The notes: generated by a model from the sequence alone, not told the origin. A stretch of 64,000 nucleotides of DNA from an uncultured Lachnospiraceae bacterium (GCA_910586015.1 CAJUGJ010000003.1:88168-152167), one strand, 5' to 3'. Counted from the stretch's first letter, positions 16,857-24,831 are shown. Program-made: numbers and translations.

Positions 16857-17870
16857 GTCTTTTGTGATAGTAAAAGGATTTTTATTATTCACTAAATCCA
16901 TTTGTTTTGCAATACGTTCTTTTATTTGATTTAAAAATGAAGTAGGACTAAGAACACGAATAACAGGACCAAAAGAGAGGACACGGATAAGTAATTCCGT
17001 TTCCTCTTCTTTATTATAAAAAATTTTACAGTGGTAAACTCCCGGTTTTATCTGAGTAGTCTGTTTTTCATAATTTGCAAAATGAAGCATACATCGTTCT
17101 AAGGCATTACGTTCATTATATATTTCAATCATTACAAAGTCTTTGGAATTTTGTTGATGTTTCATTTTTTCTAAAACTATTTCCAATGGATAGTCATAAA
17201 GAGAATAAGATACATCTAAAATTCTTGCCAGATTGATAGTAGAAGGTTGGGTAGCTATTTGTTGTTTGATTTGAATACAAAATAGCCGAAAACAGTCATT
17301 TTTTTGAGAGTATTGTAGTCTATAAGGTGCAAAGATTCCTGTGATTTTTCTTCCATATTTAGATTGATAATAAATTTGTAGTACCCGATGTTGTTTTAAC
17401 GCTTGAAAAACAATTTGGAAATTTCTTTGATATTGTTCTGAGCTATAAGGATCTCCTTCGGTAAAACGGTCAAAATAATAAAAATCCTTCCATGAAAACA
17501 AAGGTTCAATTCCTTCTAAGGCTGTTTTTAAATCAGAATATTGTTCTTTTGTAAGAAAAAGAAATATTCTTGGATCATCAAGTAGAGCTCTAAGAAAGGA
17601 TTTTTGTAAATTACTAAGAGGATATCCTACAGAGTAGGTAACTTTTGAAAAAAAATGGGTTCCCTTTTGTTCCAATAGTTTATATTCTTCATCTAAAAGC
17701 TTGGATAATAAAAATAAATTACTCTCTCCAAATCCATAAGCAGTGATTAGTTGATTTATTTTTTTCTCTGTAAGACCTTTATCACCCGCTGCTTCTAGTA
17801 TAAGTTCTGCTACTTTATAATAACGACTATAAATTTTGGAAAATAATTCCATAATTTTATTTTTCCTCAT
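16848..17870 (-). CDS. WYL-domain transcriptional regulator (second gene of pair)
   Basis: A cytoplasmic protein of 340 residues. The N-terminal 100 residues are helical and winged-helix-like. A WYL-type ligand-sensing domain occupies about residues 140-220 (ALKQHRVLQIYYQSKYGRK, then FAPYRLQYSQKNDCFRLFC). A C-terminal WCX-like extension follows (VLSFGPVIRVLSPTSFLNQIKERI). WYL regulators often sense nucleic-acid ligands and control DNA- or RNA-damage and defence genes. The gene overlaps the upstream WYL gene by 14 bases and the pair is divergent from the NYN-rtcB genes. ATG 17852 is an alternative start. Confidence 0.8.
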   Translation of the reverse strand: MRKNKIMELFSKIYSRYYKVAELILEAAGDKGLTEKKINQLITAYGFGESNLFLLSKLLDEEYKLLEQKGTHFFSKVTYSVGYPLSNLQKSFLRALLDDPRIFLFLTKEQYSDLKTALEGIEPLFSWKDFYYFDRFTEGDPYSSEQYQRNFQIVFQALKQHRVLQIYYQSKYGRKITGIFAPYRLQYSQKNDCFRLFCIQIKQQIATQPSTINLARILDVSYSLYDYPLEIVLEKMKHQQNSKDFVMIEIYNERNALERCMLHFANYEKQTTQIKPGVYHCKIFYNKEEETELLIRVLSFGPVIRVLSPTSFLNQIKERIAKQMDLVNNKNPFTITKDLI

Positions 17871-19107
17871 TTTCTTGATTTAAATACATCTGTCCCATAC
17901 GAATAAAATCACTGTAAAGCTGAATTACTACTTGTCGATTACTACATTGAAAAGAAATAATTCTCCCAGTGAATGTTTTTATCCAAGTAAGCATTTCTCT
18001 AGCATCAAAAAATTCACCTGTATATTCAAATTTATTTTCTGAAAGTTGGGTTATTGTTCCACCACGTCCTTCTCGTTTTAATCGGTTTAAAATATAGATT
18101 TCTTCTGGAAGATGAATAAAAAGTATCATATGAACAGTTTCATTTCTTGTATGATTACCAAAGGTAACTCCCCAGCATTTAGGGCGGTTGCGAGCGAGAG
18201 CCTCTTGAATTTGTTCGTAATTTTTGGCAGGTTCTAGTATTTTTATATTTATAATATAGTCTAAACGCTGGCAGCTAAAACGAAAACTTTTATCCTTATA
18301 AAGACATAAATAACGCCTTCCAGTTTGTGTACTTACAAAGATCTGTAAAGGGATTCCATAATAATAATACTCCTTATTTCTAAAACGATTTTTTATAGTA
18401 ATTTCAATTCTTTGTTTAAAATGAATAGAAGAAATACAATCATATAAAATTTGATCCTCAAGAGTATGTACTAAAAAAGCATGTTTAAATCGAAAGAATT
18501 GATTTGACTCATTGTATTTTTCTAAAATGGTACTTCCAAGAAAACCAAAAGGCGCTGCCTCCTGATAAAATTTTATCATATCAACAACTACTTTACTAGA
18601 TAAAATATCGGATTGCTCGGTTAAAAAATAAAAAAGCTGTCTACCATTTTTTTTAGAAGAAAGAAGTCCTAGTTCTTTATATTCTTTTAACTTATTTCGT
18701 ACTGTTTGAAGTTCGAAGATAATTCCATATTCTTCAGATAGTTTATCACAAAGAGTAGAGGCATCTGTCTGCGAATGTTTAAGTAGATAATCTAATATAA
18801 AAAAGTGAAGTGTAATATCATTTGAGGTAAATGTTTTCGCTTTCCAGATACAGTAAAGAGGATTTTGTTCTATTTCAGAGGGATTAATAATAATTGCAGT
18901 CTGTTTTTCGTGCGATTGATAAGTACTTTCGATATAATCCTTGAGATAGCTTTCAATTCTACGACGTTCATTATCATAGGTTCTAGCACTTTTAGAGGAA
19001 AGAGTGGAAGCATAATCATTCCTAGAACAAAAACCATAGACAAAAAAGTCCCTTAAATAGGAACGAAGATTATTAAAATTTTTTATAAGTTCCTTATATT
19101 CTGCCAT
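17857..19107 (-). CDS. WYL-domain transcriptional regulator (first gene of pair)
   Basis: A protein of 416 residues. The N-terminal part contains a winged-helix-like region (TLCDKLSEEYGIIFELQTVR, then LKEYKELGLLSSKKNGRQLF near residues 130-170). A WYL-like domain follows (SIHFKQRIEITIKNRFRNKE, then YYYYGIPLQIFVSTQTGRRYLCLYKD), with a C-terminal extension ending in FTGRIISFQCSNRQVVIQ. An upstream in-frame ATG at 19224 would add 39 mainly hydrophobic residues that look like non-coding sequence, so ATG 19107 (MAEYKELIKNF) is chosen. It is divergent from the NYN gene with a 189-base shared regulatory region. Likely role: regulation of the RNA-repair genes (inferred). Confidence 0.8.
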   Translation of the reverse strand: MAEYKELIKNFNNLRSYLRDFFVYGFCSRNDYASTLSSKSARTYDNERRRIESYLKDYIESTYQSHEKQTAIIINPSEIEQNPLYCIWKAKTFTSNDITLHFFILDYLLKHSQTDASTLCDKLSEEYGIIFELQTVRNKLKEYKELGLLSSKKNGRQLFYFLTEQSDILSSKVVVDMIKFYQEAAPFGFLGSTILEKYNESNQFFRFKHAFLVHTLEDQILYDCISSIHFKQRIEITIKNRFRNKEYYYYGIPLQIFVSTQTGRRYLCLYKDKSFRFSCQRLDYIINIKILEPAKNYEQIQEALARNRPKCWGVTFGNHTRNETVHMILFIHLPEEIYILNRLKREGRGGTITQLSENKFEYTGEFFDAREMLTWIKTFTGRIISFQCSNRQVVIQLYSDFIRMGQMYLNQENEEK

Positions 19108-19205
19108 AATAATTTCCATTTCTATAAAAATAATACAAGTTAAAAAGTATATCTTTAATATTACATATCTTATTATTATTTGCAAGTTCTTTTTACACCA
19201 TCCAA

Positions 19206-19221
19206 GGACTTTTCTAAGTCC
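19206..19221. promoter_or_regulatory. Palindrome in the WYL/NYN divergent region
   Basis: A perfect 6-bp inverted repeat, GGACTT at 19206-19211 and AAGTCC at 19216-19221, separated by TTCT. It lies in the 189 bases shared by the WYL pair and the NYN gene. Its position makes it a candidate binding site for one of the WYL regulators, but it could also be a weak hairpin. Confidence 0.35.
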
Positions 19222-19296
19222 CAAAAATATGATAAAATAAAAAAGAATTCACATACTACAGAGAATTCATGGAAAAGGAACATTGGAGGATAAGTT

Positions 19297-20142
19297 ATGG
19301 AAGAAATTGAAAAGGATATGGAAAAAAAATTTGCAGTATTAATTGATGCAGATAATATTGCAGATAAGTACATTAAAATTATTTTAGATGAAACTGCAAA
19401 TAGTGGAATCGCTACATATAAAAGAATTTATGGCGATTGGACTTCACCAAGTTTAAGTTCTTGGAAGCAGGTTCTTTTAAATAATTCCATTATTCCAATT
19501 CAGCAGTATAGTTACACTTTTGGCAAAAATTCAACAGATTCTGCAATGATTATTGATGCTATGGATATTTTGTATTCAGGTACAGTAGATGGATTTTGTA
19601 TTGCTTCGTCAGACAGTGATTTTACCAGACTTGCAGCACGTTTGAGGGAATCTGGAATGTATGTAATAGGAATGGGAGAAAGCAAAACTCCCAAACCATT
19701 TATTTCAGCCTGTAACCAGTTTAAATATTTAGATATATTATTTTCAAATAATATACAAAAAGAAGAGCCAGAAGAAGAAAAAAGACAGACAACGAAAAGG
19801 TTACGTCAGTCTGAGGAAATAGAAAAGATAACGGAGAAAGAAAAAGGGATAAAAGGTAGTTCACGTTTAGGAAAGAAAACAAGTCTTCAACCGCAGACCA
19901 GTCTAAAAATGATTCAAAAAGCAATCTGCAATATTATTGAAGAGTCAACAGACGAATCAGAATGGATGTTTTCAGCAGAATTAAAGAATAAACTCGACAA
20001 GAGATATCCCGATTTTGATGTCAGAAATTTTGGTTTTTCTAAGTTTACACCTTTTATTGCTTCTTTAGATAATATTGAAGTAAGAAAAGAAAAGACAAAC
20101 AGTTATAATAATGCACAACTGGTTTATTTTAAATTAAAATAA
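19297..20142 (+). CDS. NYN-domain nuclease-like protein with C-terminal OST-HTH/LOTUS domain
   Basis: A protein of 281 residues. The N-terminal NYN (LabA/DUF88, PIN-like) domain spans residues 10-150 with the acidic metal-binding positions of the family: AVLIDADNI, STDSAMIIDAMDIL and CIASSDSDFTRLAARLRESG. A lysine/glutamate-rich linker (about 155-205) leads to an OST-HTH/LOTUS-type domain (about 205-281, IQKAICNIIEES to AQLVYFKL), a module known to bind RNA. The expected activity is RNA cleavage or trimming. Ribosome-binding GGAGG lies 8 bases before the ATG. RtcB follows 97 bases downstream on the same strand and WYL regulators are divergent. Placement with an RNA ligase suggests joint processing of damaged RNA. 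Confidence 0.88.
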   Translation: MEEIEKDMEKKFAVLIDADNIADKYIKIILDETANSGIATYKRIYGDWTSPSLSSWKQVLLNNSIIPIQQYSYTFGKNSTDSAMIIDAMDILYSGTVDGFCIASSDSDFTRLAARLRESGMYVIGMGESKTPKPFISACNQFKYLDILFSNNIQKEEPEEEKRQTTKRLRQSEEIEKITEKEKGIKGSSRLGKKTSLQPQTSLKMIQKAICNIIEESTDESEWMFSAELKNKLDKRYPDFDVRNFGFSKFTPFIASLDNIEVRKEKTNSYNNAQLVYFKLK

Positions 20143-20239
20143 CAAAGATCGCAGCTTTTTTTTTGTGATTCTTATAAAATAGTGTGTTATCATAAAGATA
20201 CCATAAAAAAAGAGAAGAAAAGCAGAAGGGAGGAAACAT

Positions 20240-21472
20240 ATGTTTGTGATCTGTGAACAAAACTTAAAAAAACCAATAAAAATTTGGCTTCCATCAAAGG
20301 AGACGATAGAGGAGAGTTGTTTAGAGCAAGCATATCATCTTGCCAGTCTGCCATTTTTGCATAAATGGGTTTGTCTGATGCCAGATACTCATACTGGAAT
20401 GGGAATGCCAATTGGTGGTGTAATTGCAACAGAGGATGTAATCATTCCTAATGCGGTCGGAGTAGATATTGGCTGTGGTATGATTTATACAGGAACGAAT
20501 ATTAAATTAGAACAAATAGAAGAAATTATTACAGGAAATGGAACACTGATTCAAGGGATGGTAGGAGATATTCTTCGTTCTATTCCAGTAGGATTTTCTC
20601 ATCACTCTACACCAAATTTTTGTAAAACATTAGATAGGGCAAAAGAAGAGATTTGTTTATATGAGTCAGAAAAAGAGTTAATGCCACAGATAGAAGATGG
20701 TTATTATCAAGTTGGAACACTAGGAGGCGGAAATCATTTTATTGAATTACAGGCAGATAAGAATGGATATCTTGGAATTATGATTCATTCTGGAAGTCGT
20801 AATTTTGGTAAGCAGGTATGTGATTATTTCCACAAGCAGGCAAGAGAACTCAATACAAAATGGTATAGTCAAGTTCCAGATGAATATCGTCTTGCTTTTC
20901 TGCCTGTTGATTCAATACAGGGGAAACAATATATCCGCTGGATGAATTTATGTTTGGATTTTGCCTACGAAAATCGTGCTAAAATGATGGCTGTAGTAAA
21001 GGAAATCTTTGAAAAGTGGATATCTAAGTATGTAGGAGTAACAGTTGAATTTGAAACAGAAATTAATTGTCATCACAATTATGCTTCCCTAGAAAACCAC
21101 TTTGGAAAAAATGTTTGGGTACACCGTAAAGGAGCTACTAGGGCGAGAGAAGGAGAACTTGCAGTTATTCCCGGTGCAATGGGATCCTATAGTTATGTAG
21201 TGAAAGGACTTGGAAACCCAGAAAGTTTTTGTTCCTCTTCCCATGGAGCAGGAAGAAAATATTCCCGTCGTGGTGCAATGGAAGCATTTACTTGTGAGCA
21301 AGTAATAGTAGATTTAAAGAATCAGGGAATTGTTTTAGGAAAGCGAAAAAAAGAAGATGTAGCAGAAGAAAGTAGATTTGCTTATAAAGATATTGATGAA
21401 GTAATGAAAAATCAGAAAGATTTGGTAGAACCAATAAAACAACTGAGAACACTTGGTGTAATAAAGGGATAA
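20240..21472 (+). CDS. rtcB: RtcB-family RNA ligase
   Basis: An RNA ligase that joins 2',3'-cyclic phosphate or 3'-phosphate ends to 5'-OH ends using GTP and Mn. The protein has 410 residues, the usual bacterial length. Family motifs are complete: GVDIGCGM with the metal-binding Cys, GGGNHFIELQ, IHSGSRNFG, INCHHNYA, and the guanylylated histidine in SSHGAGR (His335). Ribosome-binding GGGAGG precedes the ATG. The stop codon is only 5 bases before a structured RNA (21478-21566), followed by an SCO0854-like gene. No RtcA cyclase, archease or RtcR is present; the divergent WYL pair probably provides the control. Confidence 0.95.
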   Translation: MFVICEQNLKKPIKIWLPSKETIEESCLEQAYHLASLPFLHKWVCLMPDTHTGMGMPIGGVIATEDVIIPNAVGVDIGCGMIYTGTNIKLEQIEEIITGNGTLIQGMVGDILRSIPVGFSHHSTPNFCKTLDRAKEEICLYESEKELMPQIEDGYYQVGTLGGGNHFIELQADKNGYLGIMIHSGSRNFGKQVCDYFHKQARELNTKWYSQVPDEYRLAFLPVDSIQGKQYIRWMNLCLDFAYENRAKMMAVVKEIFEKWISKYVGVTVEFETEINCHHNYASLENHFGKNVWVHRKGATRAREGELAVIPGAMGSYSYVVKGLGNPESFCSSSHGAGRKYSRRGAMEAFTCEQVIVDLKNQGIVLGKRKKEDVAEESRFAYKDIDEVMKNQKDLVEPIKQLRTLGVIKG

Positions 21473-21477
21473 AAAAA

Positions 21478-21566
21478 TTAGGTCAGGCTATGATAACACT
21501 TCCTTCTAACCTATTCAAGTGATAATTGAAAATTAGTGTATCGATTTCCTGACCTAACAATTTTTT
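21478..21566 (+). ncRNA. Structured small RNA 1, Y-RNA-like stem
   Basis: A 10-bp perfect terminal stem pairs TTAGGTCAGG (21478-21487) with CCTGACCTAA (21548-21557) and is followed by CAATTTTTT. Inside is an asymmetric internal loop (CTAT opposite GATTT). A second stem follows, GAT-A-ACACT with AGTGTATC, with one bulged A. Next comes TTCCTTCT (21500-21507) and an apical hairpin TTCAA/TTGAA with loop GTGATAA. The internal loop and TTCCTTCT element are shared with RNA 2 at 23747. The roughly 40-nt interior is too elaborate for a plain terminator. It lies between rtcB and the SCO0854-like gene and may act as an RNA in its own right or as a partial terminator. Confidence 0.65.
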
Positions 21567-21591
21567 GATAACATTCAGAAAGGAGTTTTCC

Positions 21592-23739
21592 ATGATAAAT
21601 AATGAAATTTATCTTAGAAGAAAAAGAAAAATATGGATAGAGCGGCATGACTGTAAAAGAAATTCCAATGCTACCTATATTGGTGCTTTACTAAAAAATT
21701 TAGAATCTCTTGGATACTGCCTTTCTGAAGAACTAATAGAAATTCTTTATACGTTTTCTGGAAAAGAACTTGACATATTTTTAAATGATTTAATTTCCAA
21801 TCTTAAAAATATGTTGGGTGCATCCGTTTCCTATCATCCAATGTATCCGAATTTTCCAGAACAAGTGATGGAACTTTCAGATGCAGAATTATACTTAAAT
21901 GCAATAATACATTATCTTACAGATGGGAAAATATTACCTTCTTATGAAACAGAGGAAAGAGAAACAGAAAATTTATGGCAAAAGCAAAAGGTAATCTCTT
22001 ATGGTACAAAAGAAGAGTTTGCTCAAATGATGACAGATTTAATACTTGCAAAATCTTCAATCTCTGAAACAGATCAGAAGGATTTGGAATGGTACTTGTT
22101 ACACGAACCAAATTTATTAGAACAAATTCCAAGAGAAATTCCATTTCATGAAATTAAGGCATTTGTATGTAATGTGTTATTAAAGCGATTAAAAATAGCA
22201 AAACAAGAGGAGCAGGAGCGAGAAACTGCATTAGTTTCAGAAATCTTGTTTTGTTATCTTACTACAGCGACAGATGTACTACGTCTTGCCACAGTAAGTT
22301 CAGGAGGAGATAGTTCTTTGGCTGTACCAGTAAAGTTTCGACAGTTTAACCGAAGAGAAAGGAGAATGTTACTTTTTCTTTTGGAGAACTGCAAAAACTT
22401 AACAGAAGATATGAAACGATATAGAGAACGTTTTATAAAACTTGGAGAGCGGTTGCACCCGGGAGAGTATTATGACCGTTATCCAAAGACAGAAAATGCT
22501 TTTTTCCAGCTTAGAAATGGAATAAAGATTTCAACTTTTGCAGGAAAAATAGAAGAATATTTTACGACTTATCAACTAGAGCCTCTTTTGCAATCTCTAA
22601 AAAAGCGACCGGGCGAATTTGCCAGAAGACTAGATCGACTAATGCGAACATTTGAGAAAGAATGGGATATCATTTTAAAAGAATTTGAAGTAATAGCAGA
22701 TAAAATAGCAACTCCTTTGCTGCTTCAAATACGAACTCACTTTTTAAAACGATTTAAAAAGGATACCATAAAAGAACGAATCTTTTTTCCAAAGGGAAAT
22801 CTAGCAAAAGCACATATAGAAGAAAGTGTATTGCCAGAATTAGAAGAAGAGTGTTGTAGACAGATAGTTCAGATTTTAGAAGAAACGCTTATTAAAATTT
22901 ACTCTAAAAGAGAACCAATGGGAAAAGTCTATGTTGCACCTGAATTTTGCGACTATTTAGTTCCCTTTTCTCAAAGAAGTAGCTCAAGAGCATTTCGGAC
23001 AGTTGTACGTGGATCTAAACTTTCTATTTCAGAAGAAACAGATTTTCTTAGAGTATTTCTATATTGGCATGATGGAACAGAGCGGACAGATATCGATTTG
23101 GCAGCAGTAGTATTAGATGAAAAATTTGTATGGATGGATCATATTTCCTATACCAATTTAAAAAGTCGAAAGATTAGTGCCTGTCATAGTGGAGATATTG
23201 TCGCCGCACCAAAAGGAGCAAGTGAATTTATTGATATTGGATTACAATCTGCACAAAAGGCAGGAGCAAGATATATTATATTTACGGTCAATGCCTATAC
23301 ACAAGAACCATTTTGTAATCTGCCAGAATGTTTTATGGGTTATATGGAGCGTCATAGCGAATGGAACGAGAAATACATAGGACAGAGGGGAAAACTCTAT
23401 GAACCACGTACCGTAAAAAACAAAATTGATTTAACTGCAAATACTAGAATCTGTGTTCCTATGACAATCGATCTCTTGGAAAGAAAATTGGTCTGGATGG
23501 ATATGGCATTAAAGCATATGCCTTCTTTTAACTGTGTAGAAAATAATGCACATGGTATTATTGCCACTTGCAAGGCATTGCTTCACTGTGAAAGACCAAA
23601 TTTAAAAGAATTATTAACTCTTCATATTAAGGCAAGAGGAGAGGAAGTAACAGAAAAGACAGAGGCAGATCTCTGTTTTGATTTAGAAGATGGAATTACA
23701 CCATTTGATACAGAAATATTTTTATCAGAATATTTATAA
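21592..23739 (+). CDS. SCO0854/MXAN_6230-family protein with TerD-like C-terminal region
   Basis: A protein of 715 residues, resembling the MXAN_6230/SCO0854 family as I remember it. The hallmark central segment is present: RERFIKLGERLHPGEYYDRYP and then KKRPGEFARRLDRLMRTF. The N-terminus (RHDCKRNSNATYIGALLKNL) and C-terminal region (WHDGTERTDIDLAAVVLD, HSGDIVAAPKGASEFIDIG) also fit; the C-terminal part looks TerD-like. No clear RING finger (paired CxxC) was seen. The start is ATG 21592, set by AAGGAG 6 bases upstream; an in-frame TTG at 21565 lies in the T-run of RNA 1. It is bracketed by the two structured RNAs, which makes it the best candidate for their protein partner. Biochemical function is unknown. 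Confidence 0.75.
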   Translation: MINNEIYLRRKRKIWIERHDCKRNSNATYIGALLKNLESLGYCLSEELIEILYTFSGKELDIFLNDLISNLKNMLGASVSYHPMYPNFPEQVMELSDAELYLNAIIHYLTDGKILPSYETEERETENLWQKQKVISYGTKEEFAQMMTDLILAKSSISETDQKDLEWYLLHEPNLLEQIPREIPFHEIKAFVCNVLLKRLKIAKQEEQERETALVSEILFCYLTTATDVLRLATVSSGGDSSLAVPVKFRQFNRRERRMLLFLLENCKNLTEDMKRYRERFIKLGERLHPGEYYDRYPKTENAFFQLRNGIKISTFAGKIEEYFTTYQLEPLLQSLKKRPGEFARRLDRLMRTFEKEWDIILKEFEVIADKIATPLLLQIRTHFLKRFKKDTIKERIFFPKGNLAKAHIEESVLPELEEECCRQIVQILEETLIKIYSKREPMGKVYVAPEFCDYLVPFSQRSSSRAFRTVVRGSKLSISEETDFLRVFLYWHDGTERTDIDLAAVVLDEKFVWMDHISYTNLKSRKISACHSGDIVAAPKGASEFIDIGLQSAQKAGARYIIFTVNAYTQEPFCNLPECFMGYMERHSEWNEKYIGQRGKLYEPRTVKNKIDLTANTRICVPMTIDLLERKLVWMDMALKHMPSFNCVENNAHGIIATCKALLHCERPNLKELLTLHIKARGEEVTEKTEADLCFDLEDGITPFDTEIFLSEYL

Positions 23740-23746
23740 AGATAAT

Positions 23747-23885
23747 CAGGATGGCTATTGATGTTCTTCCTTCTTATGGGCTTAGAGGGTCGGTGGTTCG
23801 AATCCACCACAGAAACTGTAGTTTCTGTTAGCTCAGTTGGTAGAGCACCTAAATTTAGAACATCAGATTTCCATCCTGTTTTTCT
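23747..23885 (+). ncRNA. Structured small RNA 2: circularly permuted tRNA mimic (YrlA-like Y RNA)
   Basis: Terminal stem CAGGATGG (23747-23754) pairs with CCATCCTG (23871-23878) and is followed by TTTTTCT. An internal loop (CTATT opposite AGATTT) and a second 7-bp stem (GATGTTC 23760-23766 with GAACATC 23858-23864) follow. Then TTCCTTCT and a tRNA in permuted order: half an anticodon stem (TTAG), variable GGGTC, T-arm GGTGG-TTCGAAT-CCACC (23792-23808), acceptor 3' strand ACAGAAA joined through C-TGTA-G to acceptor 5' strand TTTCTGT (23822-23828), TA, D-arm GCTC-AGTTGGTA-GAGC (23831-23846), then CCTAA closing the anticodon stem. D- and T-loop elbow bases are intact. It cannot be charged because the acceptor ends are joined. 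This matches the architecture of bacterial YrlA RNAs. Confidence 0.85.
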
Positions 23886-23890
23886 AAATA

Positions 23891-24526
23891 TTATATAGAC
23901 ATTAAAATGATATTATTGATTCCAGTAATAGTTAGTATTATAATAGCAATCATTCTAATAAAGTTAGAAAACGTACTATCTGCTTTAAATAAATTTAAAC
24001 ATACTCCACCTTTCATTGGCCAAAATAGTTGAACTTTTCTTTTATTGAAAAGATCAGCCAAATCATGGCTGAGCATAGATATTCCAAAAGCTGCTGTCAA
24101 ATATCCAATACCAGTAATTTCATAGATTAAAAAAGTTAAGACTGCACAGTATAAAATACTATGTGTCATATGTCTGTGTCTTGATTTTGTACCAGCAAAG
24201 AGTAAAGCACACAATACGAAAAGTGCCCAAAAACGACTGATAGTATCTTTTATTGTTTCTAAATTCCATAGATCGATCTTATGGTAAATACTATATCCTA
24301 ATCCTGCTATTAATCCAATTATAATAAGTTTCACTAATTTATTCATAACTTCTCGAGGTTTACTCTTATCAATATCAATATCTGGAAGTACAGAAGCACT
24401 TACACTAACTGCTAAAGAAACGCAAAACTCTAAAGGAGTTAAAAGTTTTGTACCTGCCATTTGTATAATAAGTACAGATGTACTTACAGAAGCAAGACCA
24501 ATTGCTAAATGTGTTTTATATGTCAT
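23891..24526 (-). CDS. YdjM-like membrane-bound metal-dependent hydrolase
   Basis: A membrane protein of 211 residues with four to six hydrophobic segments. It carries the family's conserved polar motifs: KTHLAIGL near the N-terminus, LPDIDIDKS near residue 50, SRHRHMTHSILY near residue 115, and SHDLADLFN near residue 155. These His/Asp residues are thought to bind metal in the YdjM (DUF457) family; some members are linked to LexA/SOS. Its actual substrate is unknown. It is convergent with the RNA-repair genes, with its stop codon 6 bases past the T-run of RNA 2. Confidence 0.8.
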   Translation of the reverse strand: MTYKTHLAIGLASVSTSVLIIQMAGTKLLTPLEFCVSLAVSVSASVLPDIDIDKSKPREVMNKLVKLIIIGLIAGLGYSIYHKIDLWNLETIKDTISRFWALFVLCALLFAGTKSRHRHMTHSILYCAVLTFLIYEITGIGYLTAAFGISMLSHDLADLFNKRKVQLFWPMKGGVCLNLFKADSTFSNFIRMIAIIILTITGINNIILMSI

Positions 24527-24562
24527 ATAATGTCCTCATTTCGTACTTTCTTTTCTTTTTCT

Positions 24563-24654
24563 TTTGCGAAAGTGTTATTAAAATTATACACATTAAGTAT
24601 TCTTTCAGCTTTCTTTTCACATTTTGGTCTATCATATGAATTTTCTTTCGCAAA
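24563..24654. repeat. Separated 10-bp inverted repeat in an AT-rich gap (24527-24885)
   Basis: TTTGCGAAAG at 24563-24572 and its exact reverse complement CTTTCGCAAA at 24645-24654 stand 72 bases apart. They lie in the gene-free, very AT-rich region between the YdjM-like gene and the PadR gene. They could be twin operator sites for one regulator or the base of a large cruciform. Apart from the PadR-type site listed separately, I see nothing else in this gap. Confidence 0.4.
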
Positions 24655-24807
24655 CTTTCCTATTTTTTTGTTTTAATTCTATATATCTATTATACACATA
24701 ATAAAAAGAAAGATCAATCCTGTTCTAAAAATTTTTTGATATTATGAATAAATTTGTATTTTTCTGCGTTTCATTTTAGACTTTTTTTATAATTACTATA
24801 TTGCATT

Positions 24808-24831
24808 ATATAATACTATGTGCTATTATAT
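24808..24831. promoter_or_regulatory. PadR-type inverted repeat overlapping a -10 box
   Basis: ATATAATA (24808-24815) and TATTATAT (24824-24831) form a perfect inverted repeat with an 8-base spacer, the spacing seen in PadR-family operators. TATAAT at 24809-24814 is a likely -10 box of the PadR operon. The layout suggests autorepression by the PadR protein encoded 55 bases downstream. Confidence 0.5.

Noticed and set aside
16848..19107. CRISPR-linked WYL regulators
   Set aside because: No repeat-spacer array or cas gene is in the window; the neighbours are RNA-repair genes.
21592..23739. Ro60/TROVE protein next to the Y-like RNAs
   Set aside because: No TROVE HEAT-repeat signature or vWA MIDAS motif (DxSxS) is present; conserved segments match the SCO0854/MXAN_6230 family.
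23622..23810. Minus-strand ORF beginning MVDSNHRP near the tRNA-like RNA
   Set aside because: It reads through the T-arm of the tRNA mimic and the end of the SCO0854-like gene; peptides of this kind are a familiar artefact of tRNA sequence read as protein.
23781..23860. Ordinary tRNA, or two truncated tRNA genes in tandem
   Set aside because: The T-arm half precedes the D-arm half and the acceptor strands pair perfectly with each other across a 4-base loop, while the outer arms also pair. Independent fragments would not do this.
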